A stretch of DNA of 64,000 nt from Muricea muricata (lineage: Eukaryota > Cnidaria > Anthozoa > Malacalcyonacea > Plexauridae), in the NCBI GenBank assembly GCA_963855995.1, contig OY979717.1:19629906-19693905 (forward strand), in the 5' to 3' direction. The notes under the pieces were generated by a model. The model was not told the origin of the DNA and ran no database searches. It saw only the letters and a list, made by a program, of their open reading frames with translations. The position numbers and the translations under genes are program-made. Below, one piece after another: positions 1-12,662 of this stretch (position 1 is the first letter of the stretch; each line of letters opens with the position of its first letter).

Positions 1-529
1 GGCTTTTCACAGCGAGGGTTTGCAAAATATCTGCCAAAATATCTCACATCTGGACACATATTGAACTTTTTGCCTTCAGGCAGTTATCAAAATTGTTTTA
101 GAGGTGCAACAAGGTGTACAACCACAATACTGCGATCTATTTAAACTTTAAAGACTTGTCAAGCGTGTTCATCTGTTTTTTCGAATACAAACATTGCATT
201 TTCGCTAACAAATACTCAATATTAAACTTACCCAATTTTACCCAGTATTCAAAACACAAAATTCAAACCTTTCAAGGCAATCCCGCGCTAATCTCTAACA
301 TTTTCGCCTTAGTTTTTATTAGAAAAAACTCTTAGTGCGAAAAAATCAGAAAAAAGTTTTTTCTCAGCTTTCTCAATCTGTTGTTGTGAACAGTCGATCA
401 ACAGCCAATAGGTGTAAGATGTTACATCCGGGTCTTAAATTTGCCCCCCATTAGCGAGCTTCAATTTGTCCCGCGAGCTTGACTGAATTTTAATCAGGAT
501 GCCGCCTCTATTCTTTTATAATCTCTATG
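1..529. other. No gene recognised
   Basis: AT-rich sequence with no recognisable domain, exon signal or repeat. The only open frame, of 73 residues (114-335), has no resemblance I know and is typical of chance in such DNA. Confidence 0.5.
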
Positions 530-680
530 CACTGAGCTTTACTAATATATCTGGAGGAGCGGCTCCTATACTTGCTTCAGTAATCGGAGTGTCGCCAAAA
601 ACATGGCGGATTTCGGCCTCTGCTGACGCCAGATCCACGCCATATGGTTCCTCAGCCTAAAGGTATTTGCCACTGACTGG
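530..680 (+). repeat. Left copy of a ~140 bp inverted repeat
   Basis: This stretch recurs in opposite orientation at 3277-3408. Shared blocks include CTGGAGGAGCGGCTC, GTCGCCAAAAACATGGCGGA and CATATGGTTCCTCAGCCTA. The copies differ by substitutions and small indels, for example an extra ATCCACGCC-type insertion here. They may be the ends of a 2.9 kb element or two independent insertions of one short repeat; the inner flanks do not match each other. Confidence 0.75.
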
Positions 681-3276
681 GCTCAATTGTAAAGCAGGCT
701 CATCTTTCACACCCCCCTTTTATTTTTTTGCAAAATTTTGTTTTGTCTTTTAGTTTTCGCTGTAAATTTTGGGGGTTTTAAAAGCTTTTTTCATGTTTGC
801 TGGACGCTTCACGAACTTTTGAAAAACATATTTGCAAGTTTTACAAGTTATCTCGGCCAGGAAAGGACAAAAAACCTCGACATATATTGGCAAAAACAAC
901 ATTTCAAGGGACAATTGGATTGGTATAAAACCGAAGAATTTTGCAGTTTATATTCACGAGGAAAAAACAAAATATTTCCAGCTAAAATTGTTGAGTAAAA
1001 CGTATTTTTAACAACGAGCGGGTACTTTACACTTTACCGTACCCGAATAACGTCAGTAGGCGATTTTGATGGCGCATGTACTTTGTAATTACTAGGGTAC
1101 GGTAAAATGTAAAATTTCCCAACGAGCTTTTGAAACGAGTGTTTTTGTCTTTAAAGCCGCGTTGTTGTACATCAGCATTTGTTATATGGCTTTGTTTTTA
1201 CCCGTTTTTTACAATCATGCTTTAATGTTTTTATTGAATGCCATCTTGTGACCATAAATCAAGGCTTTTTGTTTCTTAACTGTCTTGAACATTTATAGTT
1301 TACTATAGATGGTAGAAAAGTCGTGCATTTCACAAAATGTTTTGCATTTTACATGCAAGTTTTTGCGTCTCGTAAAGTATTTTTTGCAAATTATATTGTG
1401 TATAATTTTGCTCACGAAGTTCAAGCATAGTTCAAGCATGCTTGCTTGAGACAAGCTTTCTCTCTCATTTCCCCCCATGTTTAAGCTTAATATTTATGCT
1501 TGTTTGAATAGCCAGTATATAATCTGACTACCATACTTGTTCACCTCAGAACTATTCCGCAACAATACTGCTGAGATGTATTATTTGTTTAATTACTTAA
1601 ATAGGTAAGATATAATTTTTCACTACCAATACTCCACAGAGATAAATACTCCACACAAAAATATAATATGATATGGATTAGGGGAATTGACTGCTGTCAA
1701 TAAAAGTACAGTATTAAGATGCCTAATCCCCAATGAAGCTCTCATCTCTCCATTATCCATCTTGTGCACCCCCCTCCTTTTCTCCTTATTATTCTACTGC
1801 TTTTGGCTTTTTTGAACAACTCTTTAAAAAATGTATTTTTGTTTACTACAAAACCAATCCACAGTGATACAATTCTTAGTTATATTATTTAAAGTGAAAA
1901 AATTCAAAGTTAAGTAATTTAAACTAACAATGAGTCATTGAAGAAAAACACCAACTCCACATTTAGCAAGAGTAATCCTAACTCCACTTGAGCAATGTAT
2001 GCTCCCTGAGTGGGATGAGGATATTATATCATGCTGATACTATGGTAAAAATGCTACATCATCTGAAGGTTGAGGATGACATGAATCTCCCATCTCTGCA
2101 TTGGTGGTGCAGATGTTCTCTGAAATTACAATAATGCCTAAAACTACATTGTATACTATTATGACTATGACTATGACATAACTATCATTGTGTTGTCCAA
2201 ATGGGCTTTTCTGATCTCTTCTCAATTTTGATGTGGTATTGATAACAGATTATTAGTGCAACATTTGAAGAAAACAGTTGTACTGCACAAAATATTACAC
2301 ATATATGACAGATATCCATGTTGACTGTAGCTACATATTAGAATACATAATAAGTTAGAGTGGGAGTGTTTTGCTCTAGTTCTTGGTACATCACATTAAA
2401 ATCTGCAATAAAATGAAAAACAAATTTACTACCTTGTTTGTGTTCAATTAATGTATAGAAACATGCAAGGCTATTAATAATTAAAACCACTGAGTGTCCA
2501 GCACTCCCCATGATGAATAACCATCAGGTGTTAGACAGCAAAATAAGAAATGAGATCCATAATGCATCTTACCCAACACATTACTCAAAAAAGGGAAAAA
2601 ACTGCACAATGTAAATTTTATGGGATTTATAGACATGACCTAAAATGTTATGTTATGCACCACTGACACTACATTGCATTTCAAAAACAAGCTGAATTAA
2701 TTGTTTGTTTCTCTACACTTCAATCTACAATTACTATGCCAACAGAGGTCACAGAGGCATAGATGTTTTTATCAGGCACAGAGAGATTGTTCCACACTGT
2801 CAAGTGATATAATTAACTTCAGTATCAAACTGCAAATGGGCAAACATTAAATCATGGATACATGACTACAAGCATTCATCAAGGAAAACTTGTTGTCCAT
2901 ATAAATAACATCAAAAACAGCTCTATTAAAGTAAAAGTCAGATTCTGATGCTGAAGACAGAACTGTTTACACGGAAATACCCAATAAATAAACAGACTTT
3001 GCATCAGCGTTTCACAAAAAAATTTTTTACGCATTTCTGTAAACTTTGAGAATCAAAATGCAAACTTAGCCAGTAAAACGATATAAAATTGAAAGTTTCG
3101 AGATTCTTACCTTCTAGAAGAAACATTTCCACATTATTATTACAAATACTTGCGTCCACGAGCGAAAAAAACCCTATTTTTTCTTTGATTTTTTCCCCGA
3201 AAACAACCAAGCCATAAAGTTTTTTGCAAAAACCAGGAAGGCGAAGGTCTTCTTAAAAGCTCGGGATCGCAGTTGG
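681..3276. other. Interval between the inverted repeats, no gene recognised
   Basis: AT-rich sequence between the two repeat arms. The open frames are short and overlap on both strands without recognisable motifs. Near 3110 on the minus strand a GTAAGAATC splice-donor-like sequence follows an open stretch that starts inside the right repeat. It could be a first exon, but no partner exon was found. Confidence 0.45.
1019..1125. repeat. Small foldback, ~110 bp
   Basis: The arms ACTTTACACTTTACCGTACC and GGTACGGTAAAATGTAAAAT are near-complementary, and each is bordered by an AACGAGC motif on the outside. It looks like a very short MITE or a solo hairpin. Confidence 0.55.
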
Positions 3277-3408
3277 TCAGTGGTAAATACCTGTAGGCTG
3301 AGGAACCATATGGCGTCAGCAAAGGCCAAAATCCGCCATGTTTTTGGCGACACTTTTTCATGCCGAGCCGCTCCTCCAGATATATTAGTAAAGCTCAGTG
3401 TCTCTATG
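3277..3408 (-). repeat. Right copy of the ~140 bp inverted repeat
   Basis: Reverse-complement partner of 530-680. An ATG inside it opens a 73-residue minus-strand frame (3140-3361). The encoded peptide has no recognised domain, and the frame starts within repeat sequence, so I do not call a gene. Confidence 0.75.
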
Positions 3409-6170
3409 GTTTTGAGAGCGTGTTTTCGTCATTTTCTGTTGTGTTTCCACTTTTAAGAAATTTACAAATTTCTACACAAGAATCAAACGCAAATTCTACT
3501 GAAATATCTATATACAAAACACAATTTTTAACATGTAATAGCTAACAAAAAGGGGCAGGAAGGTTCTTTATCAAAACATTGCTCCAGAAATGTTTTAAAA
3601 CTGCAAATTTTGATAGACTATATCATTCCATGATCAAGAAGTGAGTCTAGGAAATATGTTCCTAATTCTAATCACGAAGTATTCGTTATGATTTCTTTCC
3701 TTGGTTTTCTATACCCATGTTGAGATGCTGATCTTTCGTGCAAAATGATTTATTTGCTTGTGGGATCTCATACATTTATAAAAGGTAAGAGACATTTAAC
3801 ATTCCAATTCCAGAAATACATACTGTATGCCAGTCTAAAGTTCCCAACAAATTATATCGTGGAGACTTCAGGCAGTGTGCTACAGAATTGATTTAAACGA
3901 TGCTATCAGGTTAACATATTTATATATTCTATACACTTATAGTAAAATTTTCTTTACTTGCAACCACCCAAAAATAAAACAGCCATATGTTGGTTGAATT
4001 ATGACAAAAGAATCTTCTTTAATATATGAACTATGAAAGTCTTTAATTTAAATTAAATTCTAAAAAATGCAATCTTACCAGGACTCTGGGCAGAGTCACT
4101 CAGACATTGATTTTTGGTTATGTTAGTGATTACATAAGATGTGCTAGCAATGTCTTAAAATGCCTTGGAAGGTACCCTAATTGAACTGATTTAAAAGGGA
4201 ATTCGTTGGGCAGAACAGAAATAAGTGAATATACCACACCCCCAACGAACGCTCTAGTTACAGCCTTGTGTCCATTTTCGTTTTGCCAGGCAGAGTGAAC
4301 GCCTTAGCAGGCGTCTTGTCGGCACCAGTACGTAGTTTTTTATTCTGAAGTTTTAAAATAAACAGACGTGTAGAAATACGATAGTTACAAAAGTTTGTTA
4401 AACCTTGAAGAGAACTAGGTTAGCGCTAGTTTAACCTCCTGCTTAAAATACTGTATTTGAGTATCTACGCGTTTATTCGAAAACTTCAGAAACCCAGAAA
4501 TGCGAACCAGACAAAATTTCTGAAATGGAAATTTCTTTTCAATTTCACGTTAAACAATGCCGTCCCCGGGACAACCCCCCCCGGGAGAAATATGATCAAT
4601 CCATGTAAGAACAGATGTGTTTGGACCTTTGTCTTCATTAAATTTGGTGGAAAACAAATTGTTAGAATACAATTTTGCTTAAAAGATCTCAGTTTTCTTT
4701 TAACAATGCGTCTTGATGCGGAATTCCATACGCGTAAGGACATCTTCACATAAATACACATGCGTTGCAATAAAAATAAATATATTTGCTATATTTACGA
4801 TAAACATTTACGATACACAGTATCCCTCAGTATATGGCTGCCATAGCATTATTTCATCATATTTGGTAACGGAACTTACAAAGTTCAATATACAACGTCT
4901 TTTTTAAACAATCCTCATAAATACTTATTGGACTAGTTGCACTCCTACTAGTTTTTATCTTAGTTATGTATTTATTCTAGGTATTTTATCTTTTCAGTGA
5001 CAAAAATGAGAATAAACACTTAATCAAAAAATTTCTGAAAACAAAAATTTTTAAATTTATGCTAAAATTTAAAAAAAAAAGAAGAAAAAACTCAAAAAGT
5101 TTAAATAAATTTAATAGTTAAATGAACAAAACAAACAAAAAAGCCAAGTAACATCATAAACTTATGCTAGCATAAATAAATGAAGGAATAATAAAAAAGT
5201 CAAAGTAAAGATTAACTCAATAAGTCAACAAAACAAAAGCATAATGTATAAATACACTAAACCTGTATAATAAAGATGATGTATGCCCACAACTCTTATC
5301 TAATACAATAACATAAAGAGCTTAAATACATAGTTTTATCATCATTTAGTAGCTTGTAAATTATGTACATATGCTGTAATTCCTAGTGTGTGTTTTCTAT
5401 TTTATGTATGTGAACAGACACATACATTATCTCAATTTTCTTACACATAGTCTAAACATTTACAACATATCAATTGTTGACATCAGCAGAAACATTTACA
5501 GCAAAGGATCTCACCCACTGATGCACGATATTGAGTTCACACACCTTAGTGATATGTAGTTAAGCAATGAATAGGTCAGTCAAAGCAAACATTACTTGGA
5601 TAAAGGAATGTCACATAATCAACATTGTAGTACTGTACCACAGATGTTTTGCATATATTTTGTTAAAATATGCTGTGACAGTTTAGTACGGTGCAGTGTG
5701 ACTACCTCAAAGGTATTCATTGTGATTTGTCTTGTACACCAGGCAACACAATCCTCTTTCTTTATTGTGAATTCGATTGATATTAAGAAGCTACAATGAC
5801 ATGGTCTACAAAGAACGCCGGTGAGGTAGTTAAGCCCAGTATGGTAGACAGCGTTTTCTAGTGTTAATCACATTATGCTTATAAAAGCTTTTTTTATGTA
5901 ATACTCAGTATGTCTTACAACTCCTATTTTTACTTACAATGGCCATGTGGAGGAGACTTAAAGAGAAGTTCAATAAACAATGAAAATTTTCATATGTAAG
6001 TATTCAAAACAACATTTCAGCTGGTACATTTTGCCACTGCCAACCAAGAAAGTAATATGCATGCCTTACCATGCAGTCAAATTAAGTTCAAAAGATCAAT
6101 TTAAAAGAATAGAATTCCAGTCAGGGTAATGGGAGTGTTCCTAAAATATTGTATCAGTTCATTTGCCCCG
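3409..6170. other. Intergenic AT-rich DNA downstream of the ELAV-like gene
   Basis: No recognised coding sequence. An A-rich stretch lies around 5040-5230. Open frames of 60-98 residues near 4457-4770 overlap each other on both strands and lack motifs. The right end probably holds the 3' UTR of the ELAV-like gene. Confidence 0.45.
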
Positions 6171-6174
6171 GTAA

Positions 6175-6180
6175 TTTATT
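6175..6180 (-). terminator. Candidate polyadenylation signal for the ELAV-like gene
   Basis: Minus-strand AATAAA (plus strand TTTATT), about 310 bases beyond the ELAV-like stop codon. The position suits a 3' UTR of a few hundred bases. The hexamer is common in AT-rich DNA, so this is tentative. Confidence 0.35.
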
Positions 6181-6492
6181 TGAGACAATTTCTTGCCACT
6201 TGTCTCTTTGAGCAAGGGAAACTGCAGCAAAACCAATTATACAGAAATTACTTTCCAAAACTGACAGTCACACTATATTATATTTCATTGCAACAACGAT
6301 AAGTTGTGCAGTAGGCAAATATGCTGGTACTATACCAAGCACATTCAGCAAAACTCTATGAAATACAGCCTCCTTTACATGGCCAAGCAGTAACATCTAA
6401 TACATAGCTATATATCTATATATTTCTCTCTATATAAAATATCACACTGTTTGTATTCACTGCATTTGAAAGCAGGCCATACTGTTAAAAAC

Positions 6493-7503
6493 TTACTTAT
6501 TTCTTGGTGCTTTGAAGGAAACTTGGAGTGATTTTCCATGAGGCATTGGCTTACCATTCAAACCACAGATTGCTGTAAATGCTGCTTGATAATCTGGCAT
6601 GTTAACAAACCCAAAACCTTTCGGTTTTCCATCCTGGTCTCGGATAACCTTAGTATTAAGGATCGCACCATAAGGAGCAAATAACTCGTATAGAATTTTC
6701 TCATCTGAATCTGGGGGCAAGTTGTACACAAATATGCACCATGTTGTACCATTGAATGAGGTATTCTGATTGGATGATGCCATACTCATTGACATGGGTG
6801 AGCTTGCAACAGGATTCATAGGGGAATATCTATAGCTGGTGCCTTGTGGGAAGACTGGGCCAACATTACCATTGCCATAGCTTCGACCTCGACCATTCAT
6901 CATACTACCACTGCCACTAGGGCTCATCATTTGAGTGTCTGGCGCTCGCTTTTGCTTGTTGACATGTGGCGGGTTGGCAAATTTAACCGTAATTTGCTTT
7001 TGGGCACCTTCAGGAATCGTACCGTTCAGATTCCTTATGGCAATTTCAGCTTGGTTATGCTTATCAAAGCGAATGAAACCCGCGCCGCGACTTTTCCCGT
7101 CCGGATGAGTGAGGATCTTTGACGTTATAATCGAACCAAAACTGCTGAACATCGCCTCGAGCTCGTCGATAGACATCGACTCCGGCAGGCCACTAACATA
7201 CAAGTTGGCATTCTTGATATCAGAAGAGGACGGCCTAGCGTAGCTTACTTTGATAGTTTTATCTTGTAGCCTTAGCTTGTCCAGTGTTCCTATCGCTTTC
7301 TTCGCATCTTCGGGAGATTTGAAATTCACGAACGCGTAGCCCATACTGTGCTTGCTTAATTTATCTCGAATCAACTTGCATTCACTTACTTCGCCGACTG
7401 AACTGAACAGCTTCGCGATTTCATCTTCGGTCATACTTGGCGGTAGATAGTTCACGATCAGGTTGTTGTTCTCCGAGTTATCTTCGCTGTACGACATGTC
7501 CAT
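6493..7503 (-). CDS. ELAV/Hu-like RNA-binding protein, three RRMs, intronless
   Basis: It encodes 336 residues. RRM1 (about 15-91) has RNP2 LIVNYL and RNP1 GYAFVNF. RRM2 (about 101-178) has LYVSGL and RGAGFIRF. A Ser/Gly/Met/Asn-rich hinge of about 75 residues leads to RRM3 (about 254-330) with IFVYNL and KGFGFVNM. This two-plus-one layout with a hinge is that of ELAV/Hu proteins, which bind AU- or U-rich mRNA and control stability, splicing and translation, often in neurons. I chose the ATG at 7503 because the 26 in-frame codons upstream encode a hydrophobic stretch unlike the family. The protein ends SFKAPRNK, close to the usual family end. The coding region has no intron, although a GTAAGT overlaps the stop. 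That fits either a retrocopy or a lineage with a single coding exon. Base composition is visibly richer in GC than its surroundings, as expected for real coding DNA. Confidence 0.93.
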   Translation of the reverse strand: MDMSYSEDNSENNNLIVNYLPPSMTEDEIAKLFSSVGEVSECKLIRDKLSKHSMGYAFVNFKSPEDAKKAIGTLDKLRLQDKTIKVSYARPSSSDIKNANLYVSGLPESMSIDELEAMFSSFGSIITSKILTHPDGKSRGAGFIRFDKHNQAEIAIRNLNGTIPEGAQKQITVKFANPPHVNKQKRAPDTQMMSPSGSGSMMNGRGRSYGNGNVGPVFPQGTSYRYSPMNPVASSPMSMSMASSNQNTSFNGTTWCIFVYNLPPDSDEKILYELFAPYGAILNTKVIRDQDGKPKGFGFVNMPDYQAAFTAICGLNGKPMPHGKSLQVSFKAPRNK

Positions 7504-8287
7504 TTCTTGACAAAATGACAAAACAGAAAAGCAAAAGAAAATAAAAAATAAACGAAAAAGCTTTGGGCAAAATCGCCCCAACTACTGCTATCTAATCAGA
7601 TGTTGTGTGTCAGATGTTCGAGAGCGTGGCTGCGTGCACGCTTCCAATTGCGAAATGGAAGGTTGATTTGTTATAAAACACGCTAGATAATTGGCTGTAT
7701 GAAAGTCTGAGTCAACCAATTATAACGGCCATTGTAAGAGCCATTTTCTCAGCATTTTCACAACTTCATGTAAGCAACCATGTTATGCATCTATCCATCT
7801 TTTTCGATTTGGCAAGTCTATGCCTGTACCCGGCTGTACCTTTTGACTTATGATGACTTATCCCCCTTCCCCATTCACAATGTTGATGGCATCTTATTCA
7901 GTAAACCATGCGGTTAACATTGTTCTAGGGGGGGGGGGGGGGGAGGGAATACTACCAATTAAGTCCCAAACATTTTTGCACGAGATTGTAGCTACAATTA
8001 GCAAAATTGATACAGTCAGTTAAACATAGCAGAACCCCATAGTTACTACAAAAGCCTTTAACAATCCAGCCCCTAATTTGAAATCAAAAATAGTGGTTGA
8101 ATTTAATCCTGTGACTTTACTTTAACACACAAACATTAAATTAAGACGCACATGGTCAACTGTGTATGCAACCTTTGTACGTTTTCACTAAAGTCTCATT
8201 ATTTTTGCTCGTGATTACTTACTACAAGTTTCGTATCATCATTTTTCTTTCGAGTTTTCTTTCGAAAACTTTTTTAATTTCACTGGC
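7504..8287. other. Upstream region of the ELAV-like gene; G16 run
   Basis: Probable 5' UTR and promoter of the ELAV-like gene on its left side. No clear TATA box or initiator can be fixed. A run of 16 G lies at 7928-7943. Nothing else was recognised. Confidence 0.4.
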
Positions 8288-8672
8288 CGTTTTTATACTA
8301 GAGACGCATTATGCGTCTGGACGAACTTTGGCAAAGGATTTTATTATTCGTCTGATTATGCGTCTGTAGTATAAAGACGGACACAAGACGCATTATTTGC
8401 CTGGACGAACTATGTTCGGTTCTTCGTCTGAACAGACGCACTATCGACGATAGTTGATCTAGACATATTATGCGTCTGTGTGTATAAAGACGGCACACAG
8501 ACGAATAATCTGGCCATTCTAAAACCGTGATGCAAGTATCATGCAACTAACAACCCAGAAAAAAATTATTGTAGTGGTTTGCCTGATAGTTCGTCGGATT
8601 ATGCGTCCGGTCTTTATACTAAACGAACAATATACTGTAAATGGACGCATTATATGCGTCTCTAGTAAAAAA
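8288..8672. mobile_element. MITE packed with GACGCATTATGCGTC-type palindromes
   Basis: The ends are inverted copies: left ACTAGAGACGCATTATGCGT, and right, reverse-complemented, ACTAGAGACGCATATAATGC. Inside, the half-site ATTATGCGTCTG or its complement recurs at least six times, together with GGACGAACT and TATAAAGACGG blocks. No protein of note is encoded. The size (about 385 bp), inverted ends and internal palindromes suit a non-autonomous DNA element. The target duplication is not clear. Confidence 0.65.
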
Positions 8673-9771
8673 ACCAATCATTCACGAAATTCTTTCTTCA
8701 CGATACAACACGTTTTGTCATGACAATTTTTTTGTGTAATTAATGGCATCCAGCTACCTCGACCTTAAAAAATTTCCTACAAAACCTTTACCACTTTTAC
8801 AGAAATTATTCAGTTAGGAGGTCCTTTCTTCTGATTTTGCGTACAAGATCGGATTCAGTGAATATTTACAAGTCAAGAATGACAAGATGGCTTCCCACTG
8901 CAAAGTGTTACACTTGAAACAATTTATCCCTAAGGAAACCTAGAGAATGAACGGAAAATTATAATATATATCTCCGTCGGTGTTCATGCTGTTTTGCATC
9001 TCTAGTTATGCTGGCCGAATTATTTGAATTCATTTGTAACATGTTGATAAACAGCATGAAAATATTGAAAAAATTTTAAAAAAGCAGTTAAAAAGTTTCG
9101 AATTTTCTAATATTAAGTACTTAAAGTATGCAATATTTATATTTATATAATCGTACATGTTACCATTCTTGCACTATTGACTTCCTTTTCCTTACAATCG
9201 TGCACACTGCAGTACAAACGTTTCATTGCTTTTTGATATAGAATTGCGTCCTGTGTGCCACAAATTAATTATAAATCTTATCGATATAATGACCGAACAT
9301 GTTAATCTCATATAAACAGGATTTATTTAATTATTTTGAAATTCAATAACGTCTCACTCGCACACTTTAGCTGGCCATCTTGCACATCGAAGAAAAGCCA
9401 AAAATATCAAACCTGTTAATTGCGCGCACTATCTATATCACAAGTAGTAGCATAAAATTTCCTTAAAATGCAAACTTGATAGTTTTTAAAATATTGCATA
9501 AATCATGCTTGTTAAGTTTTGATGACGTCACAGCGACATCACTGACATTATACTCTAAATGATTGCTGTTAGGTAACATTATAAAGTTTGATAGACAACA
9601 AAGTAATACGCTCATATTTTCTTTTTCTCGCCACGAGGAACATCAAAAATACAATTTGCTTGTGAAATTTCCATATAGAGTCAATCTCGTGCAAAAATGT
9701 TTACTTATGAAATTTGGTACATCCCCTTTCCCCTAAAACTAATGTTGTTGTTTCGAGACAGCACCACATGG
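8673..9771. other. No gene recognised
   Basis: AT-rich intergenic DNA without recognisable open frames or repeats. A TGACGTCA palindrome lies near 9523. Confidence 0.45.
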
Positions 9772-9909
9772 TTTGTTATTATTATTATTAAAAATACATT
9801 TATATAGCGCTATTTCCAAAGCTCAATAGCGATGAACATGAAGTTGAGAACATATATATTAAAATCTTATAGAGTCTATTAAAATTATTAAAAATATTAA
9901 GAATCTATT

Positions 9910-12662
9910 TAATCATAATACTGTCTAAAGAGATATGTTTTTAGTCTAGTTTTGAATATAGATAAAGTTTCACTTTTCCTAATATACTCTGGTATTTCAT
10001 TCCACAGTTTCGGTGCGGCATATGAGAAAGATCATTCACCATAGTTTACTACACCATTTGCCCCTCATTAAGCGTAAAAGGAAGGTCATTAAGATAATTT
10101 TTCACCTTCACAAACACAAATCGGAATTTCAATAACAATTATGTGCAAATCAATAAGCGTGAAGGGATATTCAATAGCAACAATTGATGCAAGTATGCAT
10201 AAAAATTGAAAGCCATTAATCAAAGATGGAAATTCAATAAGAATACAAAGAACATTCAAAAACACAAAAGAAGTTCTTGTTTGAATACAAGAAACGCTCA
10301 ATTAGATAAAAATGTATGTTCTGAATGAAGTTGTCATGTGAACACCAACATGCTCACAGAAAAGAAAAGGGCTATTTGAAAAATATGCTTTATCTGGCAA
10401 AGATTTGGCTTTGCTGAATTGTTTTAAAAGCTTTTGAATAACGTGAAATGTTACAAAGTTGTCTAAGCGAAATGAAATATTACAGTGTACCACTGTAGAA
10501 AGCAAGCAAGGCTTGGGACAGGATGGGTGGCAAGCACCGCAGAGTTATTGCAACGCCACATACAAACTTAGACTGATAAGACTTGGTAATACACGTTGCA
10601 TTTGTTTTTTTGGGGGTTATAATGATTGCGTGGCTATAAAGTAAATCTAGGTTTTTATTGAACTTACATTTTTCTCTAATTGAACGTTGCTTGTATTTAA
10701 ATGAAAACGTCTTTTGTGTTTTTGAATGTTCTTTGTATTCTTATTGAATTTCCATCTTTGATTAATGGCTCTCAGTTTTTATGCATGACATCGCCAATTG
10801 TTGCTATTGAATATCCTTTCACGCTTATTGACTTGCACATAATGTCTTATTGAAATTCCGATTTGTATTTGTGAAGGTGCAAAATTATCTTAATGACCTT
10901 ATTTTTTCGCTTAATGAAGGGCAAATGGTGTAATCTCACACGAGGTACAATAAGGAGTCCTTTAGATGATGAACGTAGGTTTACTGATGATATACAGTAC
11001 TTTAGCATATTTCTTATATAATGTGGAGCTAAGCCATTCAAAGCTTTATACGTATAATGAGAGCGACTTTGTAGATTATGCGTTGATTTACGGGGAGCCA
11101 ATGTAATCGTTTCATTATCGGAGTAATATGATCATACTTCTTGCTACCTGTCACCAGCCTGGCAGCACAATTTTGAACATTTTGTAGTGGATCAATGAGG
11201 AACTTAGGTATAGCCCATATAACAGAGAGTTACAGTTATCAAGTTTAGATGTAATGAAAGAATGAACTAGTGTTTGAATGTCTGACGTTGATAGATAGTC
11301 CTTTATTCTCGCTATTTTCCTTAAATGGAAAAAACAGCTTTTGCAGATGTTTGTGATGTGTTTTTTCATGGACATATATTCATCAAACGTTACACCAATG
11401 TTATATGCTGATGTACTTGGTTGAATTGTTGAATTAGATACTTCTATAACAGGAGATAAGTCATTCCGTGACTTAATTATCAACAGTTCAGTACTTCAGT
11501 CTTAATTGTTACCATTTAGTTTCAATCTATTTTTAACCATCCATATATCAATCTCTTTCGCACATATTTCAATCTGCGCCAATGCTCCCAATTTTCCTTC
11601 TACTGTTGACTCAAAAGCAAGATATAGTTGCGAGTCATCTGTATAAAAGTGAAAGTCTAGACCATGACTTCTGATAATATCTCCAAGAGGTGAAGTGTAC
11701 GATAAATATAGTATCGGCCCAAGAACTGATCCTTGTGGCACTCCACAGCACAGATCTTTAGATGTAGATTTGATATTATCTATTATTACACTTTGTGTTC
11801 TGCCATTAAGATAGGACCGGACCATTTCAGTACTTGCCCATCTATTCCAAATCCTTTAATCATTCGTTGCAATAACAGTTCATGATCGACAGTGTCAAAT
11901 GCGGCTGACAGATCCAATAACAACAAGGCGACACACTTATGATTATCAATTGCTATATAAGAATATCATTTTGTACTTTCAATAGGGCTGTTTCAGTATT
12001 ATGGTGAAGTTTATACGCCGATTGCAATGGCTCTTCTAAATTGTTAGCAGCCAGATGTTCCAAGAGCTGAGCAGTCTCAATCTTTCTCAATTACTTTAGA
12101 CAGTAATTTTAAGTTTGAGATTGGTCGAAAACTTATGTATCCTTCACTGTTCAACGAATCTTTCTTTAGTTTCCGTTTTAAAACAGCTTCTCTAAGTTTT
12201 CCAGGCATACAACCTGACTGTAATGACTTGTTAACAATCGTAGTAATTAAAGGTAGAAGGCTTTTCTTACAACCTTGAAAAATTGTCGCTGGAACTGGGT
12301 CAAGTTCACAAGTTTTTTTATCAACTTTATCAATGAAATGTTTGATCTCATGTTCCGTGACGTCTTGAAAACTGATGAATTTAGCACATTGTACATATTG
12401 CTCCTCTTGATTTGATTGCGTGTAATAGGAGGGATGAGTGACTAATTCATGATCATTCCGTATAGCGGTTATTTTATTACTAAAGAAATCTGCAAATTTA
12501 TTTACAAGTTCAATCGTTGAGGATGCAGCGGGATATTGCTTTTCGGGCTTTCGATGTAGTAATTTATCTACTGTTTTAAACAACACTTTCTGATTATGTG
12601 CATTGTTAGAAATTATTGATGTGTAGTACGTTGTTTTGGCTTTCTTTATCATAGTATTTACT
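9910..12662 (-). pseudogene. LINE A reverse transcriptase and C-terminal domain (frameshifted)
   Basis: In minus-strand order: a thumb-side region with DPVPATIF and SFRPISNL (12077-12652); [17 protein letters not shown] (around 11880-11930), the RT motif with the first catalytic Asp; then GVPQGSVLGPIL and FYTDDSQLYL, the catalytic box, here YTDD in place of the usual YADD (11502-11825). The palm and C-terminal part follow (10947-11483), and the tail LWNEIPEYIR with KTRLKTYLF lies at 9910-10020. The frame changes at least four times, and the 879 bp element at 10052-10930 splits the tail. It once copied its own RNA at the nicked target; it cannot be active now. Confidence 0.88.
10052..10930. 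mobile_element. MITE with ~260 bp inverted repeats, TA target duplication
   Basis: It starts CACCATTTGCCCCTCATTAA and ends with the reverse complement of CACCATTTGCCCTTCATTAA, flanked by TA on both sides (10050-10051 and 10931-10932). The arms run about 10052-10320 and 10665-10930 and are rich in ATTCAATAA-type blocks. No transposase is present. The TA duplication suggests mobilisation by a Tc1/mariner-type enzyme. It sits inside the LINE A C-terminal domain; without it the LINE frame reads VRL-VNYGE without a break. Confidence 0.85.

Noticed and set aside
6558..7122. Additional frames overlapping the ELAV-like gene
   Set aside because: Shadows of the real coding frame in other phases and on the other strand.
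6496..7581. Longer ELAV start at 7581
   Set aside because: The extra 26 residues are hydrophobic and unlike the family; the ATG at 7503 gives the usual short N-terminus before RRM1.
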